64,000 nucleotides of DNA from Trogon surrucura (Eukaryota; Chordata; Aves; Trogoniformes; Trogonidae). Below, piece by piece: positions 50,665 through 60,262 of the stretch. Position numbers and translations under genes: made by a program. The stretch spans positions 3,061,652 to 3,125,651 of the forward strand of contig CM036657.1 in assembly GCA_020746105.1 (NCBI GenBank). Direction: 5' to 3'. The notes under the pieces were generated by a model that did not search any database, was not told where the DNA came from, and was given only the letters and a program-made list of their open reading frames with translations. Position 1 is the stretch's first letter. The number at the start of each line of letters is the position of its first letter.

Positions 50665-52452
50665 ATGTTATCGGTCAGTGAAATGTTATGTCATGTTCTT
50701 TTAAATGTGGGTTCCTCCCTGGGTGTCAAAATTTTGTCCAAACTCTCGAGGGTGATTTGGTATATCTGTCTGTGGTTTGCCTGCTCTGATTTAAAAATGA
50801 GAATTTTCACGGTGTTGGGTTTTTTTGTGTCGGTGTATTCTGCAGTAATTTGGGTGATCGGCATACCTGAATACCTTAAGAGCACAATGATGAATTTTGT
50901 TTTTAACTACACTTTCAATTTCACCTTAGGAAATTATACCAATTTGTTTGCTAATCTGAGTATACCAGGTTTTGGGGATTGTGATTGTGATTGCGAATGC
51001 AGTTATTTTAATCGAAAGATTGAATTGTTATTGATTCTGATGTTAATGCCCATGAATCTCTTGGCATTGTGGCGTTTCTGTAGGAATTTGTGCAAGTCAT
51101 TGAGTATCACTGTGTCCTTTAACACTCAGTGTGTATCAGCAAATGTCGCCCCTTTGACTAGAAAGAAACATCGGAGAAAGTCAATTGCCCTACCAACAGA
51201 TAACACAACTCCAGGACAAAGCCCTCCTAAAGTAGCACCATCAGATGACTCAGATTCAGACTCAGGAAAGAAAGCTGGTATCCCTGTGACTGGGAAGAAA
51301 CATCTAACAAAGACAAATCACCCAACATCAGATGGTTCTGATGCAGGAAAGGGTCCTTCCCAATCGAAGTCATCAGATAGTTCAGGGTCAGAATCAGACG
51401 CAGTTGTCAAACCTTTAACTCTGAGGGACATGCGAGATGTGAGAAAGGACTTTGGCCGTCGTGAGGGTGAATCATATTACAGGTGGTTACTCCGATGCTG
51501 GGATAAAGGAGCCGAGACCATTAATCTGAACGGTAAAGAAGCCAAACAGCTGGGATCCCTGTCTGGAAATGCAGGCGTTGATACGGAACTTGCAAAAGAC
51601 GACAACAGTCTCAGCCTCTGGAGAAGACTCTTGACAGCTATTAAGAACCGGTATACCCACAAGGACGATATTCCTATCCACACAACCAACTGGACCAGCA
51701 TGGAGAAAGGCATTAAGTTCCTGAGAGAACTAGCAGTGAGAGAGGTGATTTACAGTGATCCACAAACAATCTTAAACCCTGATCAAATGCCCTGTCACAA
51801 ACACGTTATTCAGATGTTTGTGAGGAGTGCCCCACCAGTGTATAAGCACACCTTGTCAACAATGGTCTGGGCATTAGATGGAGATGGTCAGGTACCAACA
51901 GTGAGTGAAGTGGCCAACAAAGCACGACAGTATGAAGACAGTACTGCCAATCCCCAACAAATTCAGATTGCTGCCATGGAAAAAATAATCGAGGAAAACA
52001 ACAGATCACTGGAGAAATTAATTGAGAAAGCAATGGAGAAAACCAATGAATCAATTGAGAGAGCAATGGAGAAAACCAATCAAGCAATTGAGAAAAATAG
52101 TGAATCATTTGAGAAAAACAATCAATCATTAGAGAAGCTGATTGAAACATTGTCCAAGAGAGATGACAGACCTCAATGGAGCCGCGTTGATGCTGTTAGA
52201 AAATACAGACCTTCAAGATCAACTAAAAATGATGGCAACTTGTCACGGAATGACTTGTGGATTTTCCTACGTGGATATGGTGAGGACATGAGAAACTGGG
52301 ATGGAAAACCTACTTCTGCTCTACGAGAACGAGTATCCAATTTGCGAAACACCAACAGAAGACAACAATCTGCCACGAGAAGGAATAATCAGAATGTAAA
52401 TGTAGTTAATACTGTGAATCAGGTAAACCCCGTGAATCAGCCTCAAAATTAG
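50665..52452 (+). CDS. gag: Gag with N-terminal membrane domain, ERVL-UAG
   Basis: The first ATG after the leader opens 595 codons. Residues 28-66 hold two hydrophobic segments. Residues 80-112 hold four NxS/T sequons (NYT, NFT, NYT, NLS) and a Cys cluster CDCDCEC. Residues 119-138 are a third hydrophobic segment. A Ser/Asp-rich linker precedes a capsid-like domain (about 250-440: LTLRDMRDVRKDFG, SYYRWLLRCWDKGA). An 11-residue repeat with EKTN(E/Q)(S/A)IE forms a coiled coil (about 435-500). The C-terminus is basic and Asn-rich and has no CCHC knuckle. The frame ends in TAG at 52450, with pol following in frame. The capsid style suggests ERVL/Fv1-type Gag, and similarity to avian ENS/ERNI-type proteins should be tested. 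Confidence 0.9.
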   Translation: MLSVSEMLCHVLLNVGSSLGVKILSKLSRVIWYICLWFACSDLKMRIFTVLGFFVSVYSAVIWVIGIPEYLKSTMMNFVFNYTFNFTLGNYTNLFANLSIPGFGDCDCDCECSYFNRKIELLLILMLMPMNLLALWRFCRNLCKSLSITVSFNTQCVSANVAPLTRKKHRRKSIALPTDNTTPGQSPPKVAPSDDSDSDSGKKAGIPVTGKKHLTKTNHPTSDGSDAGKGPSQSKSSDSSGSESDAVVKPLTLRDMRDVRKDFGRREGESYYRWLLRCWDKGAETINLNGKEAKQLGSLSGNAGVDTELAKDDNSLSLWRRLLTAIKNRYTHKDDIPIHTTNWTSMEKGIKFLRELAVREVIYSDPQTILNPDQMPCHKHVIQMFVRSAPPVYKHTLSTMVWALDGDGQVPTVSEVANKARQYEDSTANPQQIQIAAMEKIIEENNRSLEKLIEKAMEKTNESIERAMEKTNQAIEKNSESFEKNNQSLEKLIETLSKRDDRPQWSRVDAVRKYRPSRSTKNDGNLSRNDLWIFLRGYGEDMRNWDGKPTSALRERVSNLRNTNRRQQSATRRNNQNVNVVNTVNQVNPVNQPQN

Positions 52453-52480
52453 AGGGGCCCTGCCTCCAGCCAGGTGGAGG
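52450..52480 (+). promoter_or_regulatory. Amber readthrough signal between gag and pol
   Basis: TAG at 52450-52452 is followed by a 10-nt spacer and a perfect 6-bp hairpin, CCTCCA (52463-52468)/TGGAGG (52475-52480), with loop GCCAGG. Pol is in the same frame immediately after the TAG and has no nearby ATG. Stop-codon readthrough with a downstream structure is the known Gag-Pol mechanism of gammaretroviruses. Confidence 0.82.
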
Positions 52481-55400
52481 AGAGGGACAACCGAGTTTAT
52501 TGGACCGTGTGGATTCGGTGGCCTGGCACATTAGAACCACGAAAATATAGAGCTCTGGTGGACACTGGTGCACAGTGCACTCTAATGCCATCGAATCATA
52601 CAGGTACTGAAACTGTTACTATTTCTGGAGTGACGGGTGGTTCTCAACAACTGTCTGTATTGGAGGCTGAAATGAGCCTTACTGGGAATATGTGGAAAAA
52701 GCACCCTATAGTGACTGGTCCAAATGCCCCATGCATTCTTGGCATAGACTTCCTCAAGAAAGGGTATTACAAGGATCCAAGAGGGTATCGATGGGCTTTT
52801 GGCATAGCAGCTGTAGAGACTGAGGACATTGATCAGCTGTCTAGCTTGCCCAAACTTTCAGAGGAGTCTAGTGTTGTAGGGTTGATGAAAACTGAAGACC
52901 AACAGGTACCAATTGCTACTAAAACAGTACATCGACGACAATATCGTACTAACCGAGACTCTGTAGTTCCCATCCATAAGCTGATACGTCAGCTAGAAAG
53001 CCAAGGAGTGATCAGCAAAGCTCGCTCACCATTTAACAGTCCTATCTGGCCTGTGCGTAAGTCTGATGGAGAATGGAGATTGACTGTAGACTATCGTGGC
53101 CTAAATGAGGTTACACCACCAATGAGTGCTGCCGTGCCGGACATGTTAGATCTTCAGTATGAGCTGGAGTCAAAGGCAGCTAAGTGGTATGCCACAATTG
53201 ACATTGCTAATGCGTTTTTCTCTATTCCTATAGCAGCAGAGTGCAGGCCGCAGTTTGCTTTCACCTGGAGGGGTATCCAGTACACCTGGAACCGACTGCC
53301 CCAGGGGTGGAAACACAGCCCTACCATCTGCCATGGACTGATCCACACCGCCCTAGAGAGGGGTGGAGCTCCAGAACATCTGCAATACATCGATGACATC
53401 ATTGTATGGGGTAACACAGCAGAAGAAGTTTTCACGAAAGGTAAGAAAATAATTGAGATTCTTTTGGATGCTGGTTTTGCCATAAAGAGAAGCAAGGTCA
53501 AGGGACCTGCACGAGAGATCCAGTATTTGGGAGTGAAATGGCAAGATGGGCGTCGCCAGATCCCAATAGACGTGATTGACACAATATCAGCTATGTTGCC
53601 ACCAACTAACAAAAAAGAAACACAATCCTTCTTAGGTACTGTGGGTTTCTGGAGAATGCATATTCCTGGTTATAGTCAGATTGTGAAACCTCTTTTTGAT
53701 GTGACTCGAAAGAAAAACAAATTTCAGTGGGGCCCTGAACAGCAACAGGCCTTTGAACAAATCAAACAAGAGATTGTACAGGCAGTAGCTCTTGGGCCAA
53801 TCCGAACAGGGCAAGATATTAAAAATTTGCTATACACTGCAGCTGGGGACAATGGTCCTACCTGGAGCCTTTGGCAGAGGGCACCAGGAGAAACTCGAGG
53901 TCGACCCTTAGGATTTTGGAGCCGAAAATATAGAGGCTCTGAGGCCAACTATACTGCAACTGAAAAAGAAATATTGGCCGCATATGAAGGAGTTAAAGCT
54001 GCTTCGGAAGTGATTGGTACTGAGGCACAGCTTCTCCTAGTACCACGAATACCAGTCCTAAACTGGATGTTCAAGAGTAAAGTTCCTTCCACACATCATG
54101 CCACTGATGCTACATGGAGTAAATGGACTGCCCTAATTACACAGAGAGCTCGAATGGGTCATCATAATTGTCCAGGACTTTTAGAGGTAATCGCAGACTG
54201 GCCACAAGGTAAAGACCTTGCAGTGCCCCCAAAGGAGGTGGTGACACGTGCTGAGGAAGCTCCACCATATAATCAGTTACCGGATAATGAAAAGCAGTAT
54301 GCCCTATTCACTGATGGATCTTGCCGCCTTGTAGGAAATCGTCGTAAGTGGAAAGCTGCTGTGTGGAGTCCCACACGACAAGTTGCAGAGGCAACTGAGG
54401 GAGAAGGTGGATCGAGTCAGTTTGCAGAGGTAAAAGCCATCCAGCTGGCCTTAGACATTGCTGAACGGGAAAAATGGCCAGTACTCTATCTTTATACTGA
54501 CTCATGGATGGTGGCAAATGCTTTTTGGGGTTGGTTAAAACAGTGGAAGCACAATAACTGGGAGCGCAGAGGTAAGCCTGTTTGGGCTGCTGAATTATGG
54601 CGAGACATTGCTGCTCGGCTAGAGAACTTAGTTGTAAAGGTACGCCACGTAGATGCCCATGTGCCCAAAAGTCGTGCCACTGAGGAACATCGACACAACC
54701 AGCATGTGGATCAGGCTGCTCAAGTGTTCCAAATAGACTTGGACTGGGAACATAAAGGTGAACTGTTTCTAGCTCGGTGGGCCCACGACACTTCAGGACA
54801 TCAAGGAAGAGATGGAACATACAGATGGGCTCGTGACCGAGGGGTGGATTTAACTATGGACGCTATTGCGCAGGTTATCCATGATTGTGAAATATGCGCC
54901 GAAATTAAGCAAGCTAAGCGATTAAAACCTTTGTGGTATGGGGAACGATGGTTAAAATATAGGTATGGGGAGGCCTGGCAGATTGATTACATCACACTTC
55001 CTCTAACTCGCCAGGGTAAGCGCTATGTGCTCACTATGGTGGAAGCAACTACCGGATGGTTAGAAACGTATCCTGTGCCTCACGCCACTGCCAGAAACAC
55101 TATCTTGGGCCTAGAAAAGCAGATCCTGTGGCGACATGGCACTCCGGAAAGAATTGAATCAGATAATGGGACTCATTTCAAAAACAGTCTTATAGACAAT
55201 TGGGCTAAAAAACATGGTATTGAATGGGTATATCATATTCCTTATCATGCACAAGCCTCTGGGAAAATTGAACGATATAATGGACTGTTAAAAACTACTC
55301 TGAAAGCTATGGGAGGTGGAACTTTTAAAAACTGGGACAAGCATTTAGCACAAGCCACCTGGTTAGTTAACACCAGAGGATCCATCAATCGTGCTGGTCC

Positions 55401-55644
55401 TGCTCATTCAGAGCCTTTGCATACAGTAGAGGGAGATAAAGTCCCTGTGGTGTATGAAAGGAATTTATTGGGGAAGACTGTCTGGGTATTTCCTGCTTCG
55501 GGCAAAGGCAAACCCATTCGTGGAGTTGCTTTCGCTCAAGGACCTGGAACTACTTGGTGGGTGATGATGAAAGATGGTGAAGTTCAATGTGTACCTCAAG
55601 GAAGTTTAACTCTGGGTGAGAATACTCGATTTAATCCTATATGA
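52453..55644 (+). CDS. pol: Pol polyprotein: protease, RT, RNase H, integrase (ERVL-UAG)
   Basis: The frame follows the gag amber codon and is open for over 1060 codons. Numbering from 52474, protease has LVDTGAQC (Asp near 30) and ILGIDFL. RT has TIDIANAFFSIPI (about 240) and QYIDDIIVWG (about 305). RNase H starts near 611 (LFTDGSC) with YTDS downstream. Integrase (about 765-1056) has a zinc region (HDTSGHQG, CEIC), and the triad in WQIDYITL (about 836), ESDNGTHF (about 895) and GKIERYNG (about 930). No dUTPase is present. All catalytic residues are intact. There is no env downstream; 320 bp separate the stop from the 3' LTR. Confidence 0.95.
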   Translation, partial: RGPASSQVEERDNRVYWTVWIRWPGTLEPRKYRALVDTGAQCTLMPSNHTGTETVTISGVTGGSQQLSVLEAEMSLTGNMWKKHPIVTGPNAPCILGIDFLKKGYYKDPRGYRWAFGIAAVETEDIDQLSSLPKLSEESSVVGLMKTEDQQVPIATKTVHRRQYRTNRDSVVPIHKLIRQLESQGVISKARSPFNSPIWPVRKSDGEWRLTVDYRGLNEVTPPMSAAVPDMLDLQYELESKAAKWYATIDIANAFFSIPIAAECRPQFAFTWRGIQYTWNRLPQGWKHSPTICHGLIHTALERGGAPEHLQYIDDIIVWGNTAEEVFTKGKKIIEILLDAGFAIKRSKVKGPAREIQYLGVKWQDGRRQIPIDVIDTISAMLPPTNKKETQSFLGTVGFWRMHIPGYSQIVKPLFDVTRKKNKFQWGPEQQQAFEQIKQEIVQAVALGPIRTGQDIKNLLYTAAGDNGPTWSLWQRAPGETRGRPLGFWSRKYRGSEANYTATEKEILAAYEGVKAASEVIGTEAQLLLVPRIPVLNWMFKSKVPSTHHATDATWSKWTALITQRARMGHHNCPGLLEVIADWPQGKDLAVPPKEVVTRAEEAPPYNQLPDNEKQYALFTDGSCRLVGNRRKWKAAVWSPTRQVAEATEGEGGSSQFAEVKAIQLALDIAEREKWPVLYLYTDSWMVANAFWGWLKQWKHNNWERRGKPVWAAELWRDIAARLENLVVKVRHVDAHVPKSRATEEHRHNQHVDQAAQVFQIDLDWEHKGELFLARWAHDTSGHQGRDGTYRWARDRGVDLTMDAIAQVIHDCEICAEIKQAKRLKPLWYGERWLKYRYGEAWQIDYITLPLTRQGKRYVLTMVEATTGWLETYPVPHATARNTILGLEKQILWRHGTPERIESDNGTHFKNSLIDNWAKKHGIEWVYHIPYHAQASGKIERYNGLLKTTLKAMGGGTFKNWDKHLAQATWLVNTRGSINRAGPAHSEPLHTVEGDKVPVVYERNLLGKTVWVFPASGKGKPIRGVAFAQGPGTTWWVMMKDGEVQCVPQGSLTLGENTRFNPI

Positions 55645-55964
55645 TGTTGTTACATAATACTAACAGTGTTCAATAAGTGTTTTTCAGAGTAATAAACCAG
55701 TGATGACCAGAGCCGACCTCATCGAGTGACATCCAACAACTGAGCTAGCCTCATCGAGTGACGTCCAGTGACTTCTTCAAAGTGAACCTACAACCTGTGG
55801 ACACGAACTGTAACGAATCCCACATGAATTTTCCTGCCCTGAGAGACTGCTATGATGGATAGAACCCACGATTATGAACTTTATGAACTTACTGAACTTT
55901 TCCTATAAGTAGATCATTAGCTCGTGATCAGTATGACGTAAATGGTATGGAATAAGGGGTGGAA
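55645..55964 (+). other. pol-to-LTR interval with polypurine tract
   Basis: No open frame of note. It ends in AATAAGGGGTGGAA (about 55951-55964), the polypurine tract before the 3' LTR. A short direct repeat, CCTCATCGAGTGAC, occurs at 55716 and 55749. Confidence 0.8.
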
Positions 55965-56807
55965 TGTCCTGGGTTTAGCTAAAAAACCCAGTCCTGTTTA
56001 GTGATTTTTACTTTCCAGTTTAGTGTCTTCTAAAAGGCTGCACGTTCTGAAGTCAGCAGCATGTTTTTGCAGACAGTGTGTGCTACTGGCAGTGATAACA
56101 CCTGATGTTTACAGTCACTGCCTGGGACTGGTGTGCAGAAAGGCTCTTGCTTATACTTATTCCTATAGTGACCAAGGCCACTGCTGGCTCTTGTGTGCCA
56201 CGCTGGGGGTGCTGGGTAGTAAGAGGGGGGCACAAGGAAGTAAAAGGTGGCACCTCCGGGGGGTAATAGACAGGACAGGTGACCAACGAGAGTATTCCAT
56301 CCCATATACGTCATATTTAGTATAAATTGAGTGATCACGAGAGTTTCGGCCCTTTTTCGGCCCTTTTGCCCCTTTTGCCCTTTACGGCCTTTTCGCCCTT
56401 CTTTTCTGCAATGGCCGGTGTCCAGAGAGGACTCCATCTGACCTCCTGCTTTTGACCCGGATCCTGAGTTCCCGAATCCAGCTCCCTGCATCCAGCTCCC
56501 GCCGCCGCCACTGAGCCTGGGGTTTCCCCAGTGCCTCCTGCTCTGCAGCACCAGTGGTGATTGCTATCGGGGGAGGGAGTCGGGTTCGATATCGGGCTAT
56601 TATCTATAGTTGTATATAATTCTTTACTTTTATCTTTTTACCATTATTTCTATTACTTTCATTAAAGCTCTTCTAGTTTTTTTTTTCTTCTCTCATCTGT
56701 AAGTCTCTCTGCCTCATTCCCTTTTCTCTTCCCGTTTGGGGGGGGGGAAGAGGGGGTTAGAGAGCGTCTGTCCGCGTTAGTGGCCGGCCCAGCCCTAACC
56801 CGCGACA
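55965..56807 (+). repeat. 3' LTR, ERVL-UAG provirus
   Basis: An 843-bp copy of the 5' LTR, followed by the duplicated target CCAGG. Confidence 0.96.
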
Positions 56808-58242
56808 CCAGGCAACAATGGCTGATTATCTTAATAAGGTTTCCTTCACTCTACCTTCTAATAAGCTGTTACAGTCCTTGGCTGCGTTACAAATCCAGTT
56901 GTGTAAGATCTTAACACAACAGCCTTTGTTAAATGCCAGAACTGTATTTACAGATGGGTCTGCTAAGACACATCGTGCAGTGATAACTTGGAAAGATGAG
57001 GATCAGTGGTCTGTACGGGCTGAATCAATTGAAGGTTCTACACAAATAGTTGAGATCAGTGCTATACGACTAGCTTTGCGTGCCTTTTCTGAGGAACCAC
57101 TCAGTATAGTTTCTGACTCGCAGTATGCCGTGGGGGTTATTCAAAGGATTGAAGCTGCCTTTTTGAAAGAGGTTTCTAACAAACCGCTGTTTTCTCTCTT
57201 AGTGGAATTGAGCCACATGATAATGAATAGATTATACCCCTGTTTCATAGTACATGTTCGCTCCCACACCTCCTTACCTGGTCCTATAACCAGAGGTAAT
57301 GCTGTCGCTGATCATTATACTCAGTCTTGCTGCGCTATGAATATAGTTACACGGCAGTTTGAACAGGCTAGTCTATCGCACAGTTTTTTCCATCAAAACG
57401 TGACTGGTCTACAAAAGGAATTTAATCTTACTCGATCACAGGTACGGGATATTGTCCGTGCTTGCGCTGACTGTCAGTCACACTCCTATCCCCCATTACA
57501 GGACGGTGTAAATATCTGTGGTCTATCCTCTAATGATACATGGCAGACAGATGTTACTCGTTATGCTCCTTTTGGCAGATTGCATTTTGTGCATGTTACT
57601 GTTGATACTTTTTCAGGTTTTTTAGTTGCTTCTGCTGCAACTGGGGAAAAAGCACAGGATGTCAGGCGACATTGGAGATGTTGCTTTGCAATCATGGGTG
57701 TACCACAGTTTATTAAGACCGACAACAGTCCTGCATATACGTCTCAATCTATTGTGCTTTTCTTCCAGCAATGGGGTATTCGGCATGTTACAGGGATTCC
57801 ACATAATCCTACAGGTCAGGCAATAATAGAACATGCGCATCACAGTCTGAAAGCAATGTTACGTAAACAAAAAAGGGGGAGTATGGCTCTCACTCCGCAA
57901 GAACAATTAGACATGGTTACTTTTCATTTCTTGAATTGTTCTGCAGAAAAATTGTCCTCGACAGCATTGGAGCGTCATCATCAAAATAAGCCTACGATGC
58001 TTATACGCCCTAAAGTATGGTATGGAGATTTGCCTGGACCTTCTGACTGGCAAGGTCCTGTAGATCTACTAACCTAGGGGAGAGGATATGCGTGTGTTCT
58101 ACTTCCTACAGGTTCTCGCTGGTTGCCAGTGAAATGTGTCAAGCCATATCATGAGTTAGAAACGACAAAACAGCAATCTCATTTCCAAAATGAAGAGGAT
58201 GAAGATTTAACTCCTCCAGAAGAAGAAGAAAATTCTGAAGCC
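56808..58242 (+). pseudogene. RNase H and integrase, 3' of the ERVL-UAG insertion (Lys-beta pol)
   Basis: This continues the pol fragment from 49622. The frame 56818-58077 contains RNase H (VFTDGSAKTH, VSDSQYAVGV) and integrase with HSFFHQNVTGLQ, CADCQ, WQTDVTRYAPFGR, KTDNSPAY and AIIEHAHH, so both acidic active sites are still recognisable. A single TAG at 58075 replaces the tryptophan codon of the conserved LLTWGRGYAC segment (compare the intact pol); the frame then runs on to a Glu-rich tail near 58242. Apart from this stop and the deletion of RT upstream, it is well preserved. Confidence 0.88.
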
Positions 58243-59310
58243 TAGTGGTATAATCACATGGGGAATGTTATCTTTTGCAGTGATCTTCCTGTATTATGTT
58301 TCACCACCAGATAAAATGGTGTCATCCCATCATAAATATATACTCTCTGTTAATATCAGATTCTTGAGTTTTTGTGTTCCAGGTTTCTTCAATGCATACC
58401 TGTACTCCATCCAGAGGAAACAGCATTAGAACAGTGTTGCTGGTGTCACGAACCAAACATCAGATTGCAGTTCAACCCAAAAAAGCTCAAACCACACTTC
58501 TGCAATCTATATGAGACATATGCTGCCTTCACAAACCTGATGAATCAGTCTGCCTGAAGAATGATGTTCAACATCTTCAGGACTTGCTGCAACAACTGAT
58601 ACCTGGCTGACATCGCGACTGCATTCCCTGAGAGGAGACACTTGATTTAAATCACTATGTTGAACTGTGTTTATGCTTTTCTTTCATTATATATATTCTT
58701 CATGTACCTTTGTAGATTATTTTCTAATATACCTTGCAAGCCTCAGCAGATACCTCCAATTTCGCCAGCAAATGCAGTTGCTTGAGCAAGGGGGGTGAAA
58801 TATAGAGGTACAGCGGAAGATTGGCGAGGAGGACTGTAGGTACGCTCAAGCAACTTGCACCTAAGGTGTCAGAAAACACACACATCTCACTCAATTACTG
58901 CTTGGTCGTGTGTGCTCGACAAGCAGCAGACCCACACTGAGATAACAGAGGCCTGGGATTGATACAGGGGCATCTTTCGCATTCTTGCCCGGCAAGGCAG
59001 TGAATGTGAATCCTGGGAACTCAGGCAGAGCAGCAAGTAAAACATAACAAGGCAGTGGGATGAATATTACACATTTTTTAGCAAGGATATGATTTGGTTA
59101 AACCTCAAAACATGGTTTTCTGTGTTAGAAATGTTTTTAATAGTATTTGTTGTTGTGGGAAGTGTTTTGTTTTGTTCTTTTTCATTATAGTTAGCAATCT
59201 CACCTAAAGTGCTGCCTGAGGGGTCCGAAGAACCAGAAGTACATCTCATGACTTGGATGCTGATCAAAAAAAAAAAAACAAACCCCAAAAAAAACCAAGA
59301 AAAAAGGGGG
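58243..59310 (+). pseudogene. Degenerate env/3' block, second copy
   Basis: A hydrophobic leader-like run occurs near 58262-58310 (GMLSFAVIFLYYV). From 58340 it is collinear with 2905-3770, without a long frame. A membrane segment after KDMIWLNLKTWFS lies near 59088-59190. It ends in a polypurine-like tract (59264-59310) with runs of A and AAAAAAGGGGGAAA. Confidence 0.55.
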
Positions 59311-59350
59311 AAATGCGGATACCCTACATTTTACAGCTAGCTGTGCTGGC
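59311..59350 (+). repeat. Start of an unidentified LTR
   Basis: TGCGGATACCCTACATTT follows the purine tract and matches the string at about 26275-26320 (opposite strand). It is cut off after about 40 bp by satellite. Confidence 0.5.
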
Positions 59351-59815
59351 AGTGCACCGACAGTGCTCCACCCACCCCTTTCTGATTTGGGAACAGTCAT
59401 GGCCATTATGACATCAGGTTGAACCTTTTGCAGGGCCCATATTAGGTTTAAGGTTCAGAGATCCATAGAACCTGGAGCTGCAGACTCGGGCTGGACCAGG
59501 CATTCCAAGGAGAGCACGGCACTGCACCAACAGTGCTTCACCCACACATTTCTGATTTTGGGACAGCTGTGGCCATAGAGACATCAGGCTGAACCCTGAG
59601 GTGCAGGGTCATAGCTAGGGTAAGGGTTAAGAGTTCCATAAAGTCTGCAGCAGCAGAGACACTTGGGATCAACAAGGCATTCTAAGGTGAGCACTGCACC
59701 AACACAACTCCAAACACACCTTTCTGATATTGGGACCGCCATGGCCATTATGACTTGAGGGTGAACCCTCAGGTGCAGAGTCCTCGTTAGGCTTAAGGTT
59801 CGGAGATCCACAGTG
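59348..59815 (-). repeat. Satellite array, inverted
   Basis: About two and a half monomers in minus orientation, spaced about 175-180 bp, fused at 59348 to the LTR start through a shared GGCAGTGCAC string. Confidence 0.87.
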
Positions 59816-60262
59816 TCACGTCCCAGCCACGAGAGAAGGACAAGTGAAATTAAGATTCTTAATACACCACTGGCTTGGACAACGGTGAGACAAATTTCAA
59901 GGCCCATACACAAACATTAATTAATTTATGACAATCTGTAGATCGGACTCACGACAATTGACTCTAAAAGCAAGATAGGGAGACAATATAACAAAAATCC
60001 AGGAAAAGGCTAAATAAGCAATGAACTTACAACAACTTAATGATAATAACAAGGAATAATAAAGAACATCTAAACACAATATTAAGTCAGACAATATCAC
60101 ACTTAACCATCACAAGAAGGAAATTTAGATGTAAAACCAAATAAACACTATGATAGACCATGCATTACTTAGCGAGGAAAAGGGAAAAAGAGAAAGACAG
60201 AGATAGAGATAGAGAGAGATCACGGGTCCAGGTTCCTGCGATGGTCCAGCCAAAGCAGAGTT
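59816..60262. repeat. LTR-like sequence beginning TGTCACGTCCC
   Basis: AT-rich sequence with part of its start shared with 39211-39318. It includes a purine-rich GAGATAGAGATAGAGAGAG run (about 60197-60220). It could be a solo LTR or internal ERV sequence. It abuts a truncated CR1. Confidence 0.4.

Larger units (their letters stand above)
49623..56807 (+). mobile_element. Complete env-less ERVL-UAG provirus
   Basis: A 7.19 kb provirus has two 843-bp LTRs that differ by one base in my comparison (near 49790 versus 56132). CCAGG at 49618-49622 and 56808-56812 is the 5-bp target duplication. It has a tRNA-Lys1,2 primer site, gag of 595 codons, an amber codon, pol of over 1050 codons in the same frame, a polypurine tract and no env. 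The pol reading frame of the host Lys-beta element is in phase on both sides. Near-identical LTRs and open genes mark it as the youngest insertion in the window. The lineage is class III-like: 5-bp duplication, no dUTPase, no zinc knuckle, intracellular life cycle implied by lack of env. Confidence 0.95.
47276..59350 (+). mobile_element. Plus-strand Lys-beta provirus, interrupted by an ERVL-UAG provirus
   Basis: The provirus has a 5' LTR, Lys primer site, gag with an internal insert, a deletion removing most of capsid through RT palm, the RT connection region, RNase H and integrase, then a degenerate env block and the start of a different LTR. No Lys-beta 3' LTR is present. The ERVL-UAG element lies cleanly within pol. 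Length without that insertion is about 4.9 kb. Confidence 0.8.

Noticed and set aside
50665-52452. Naming the ERVL-UAG element as avian ENS-1/ERNI (Soprano)
   Set aside because: Coiled coil and long LTRs are suggestive, but I could not compare sequences. It is left as a test and not used as a gene name.
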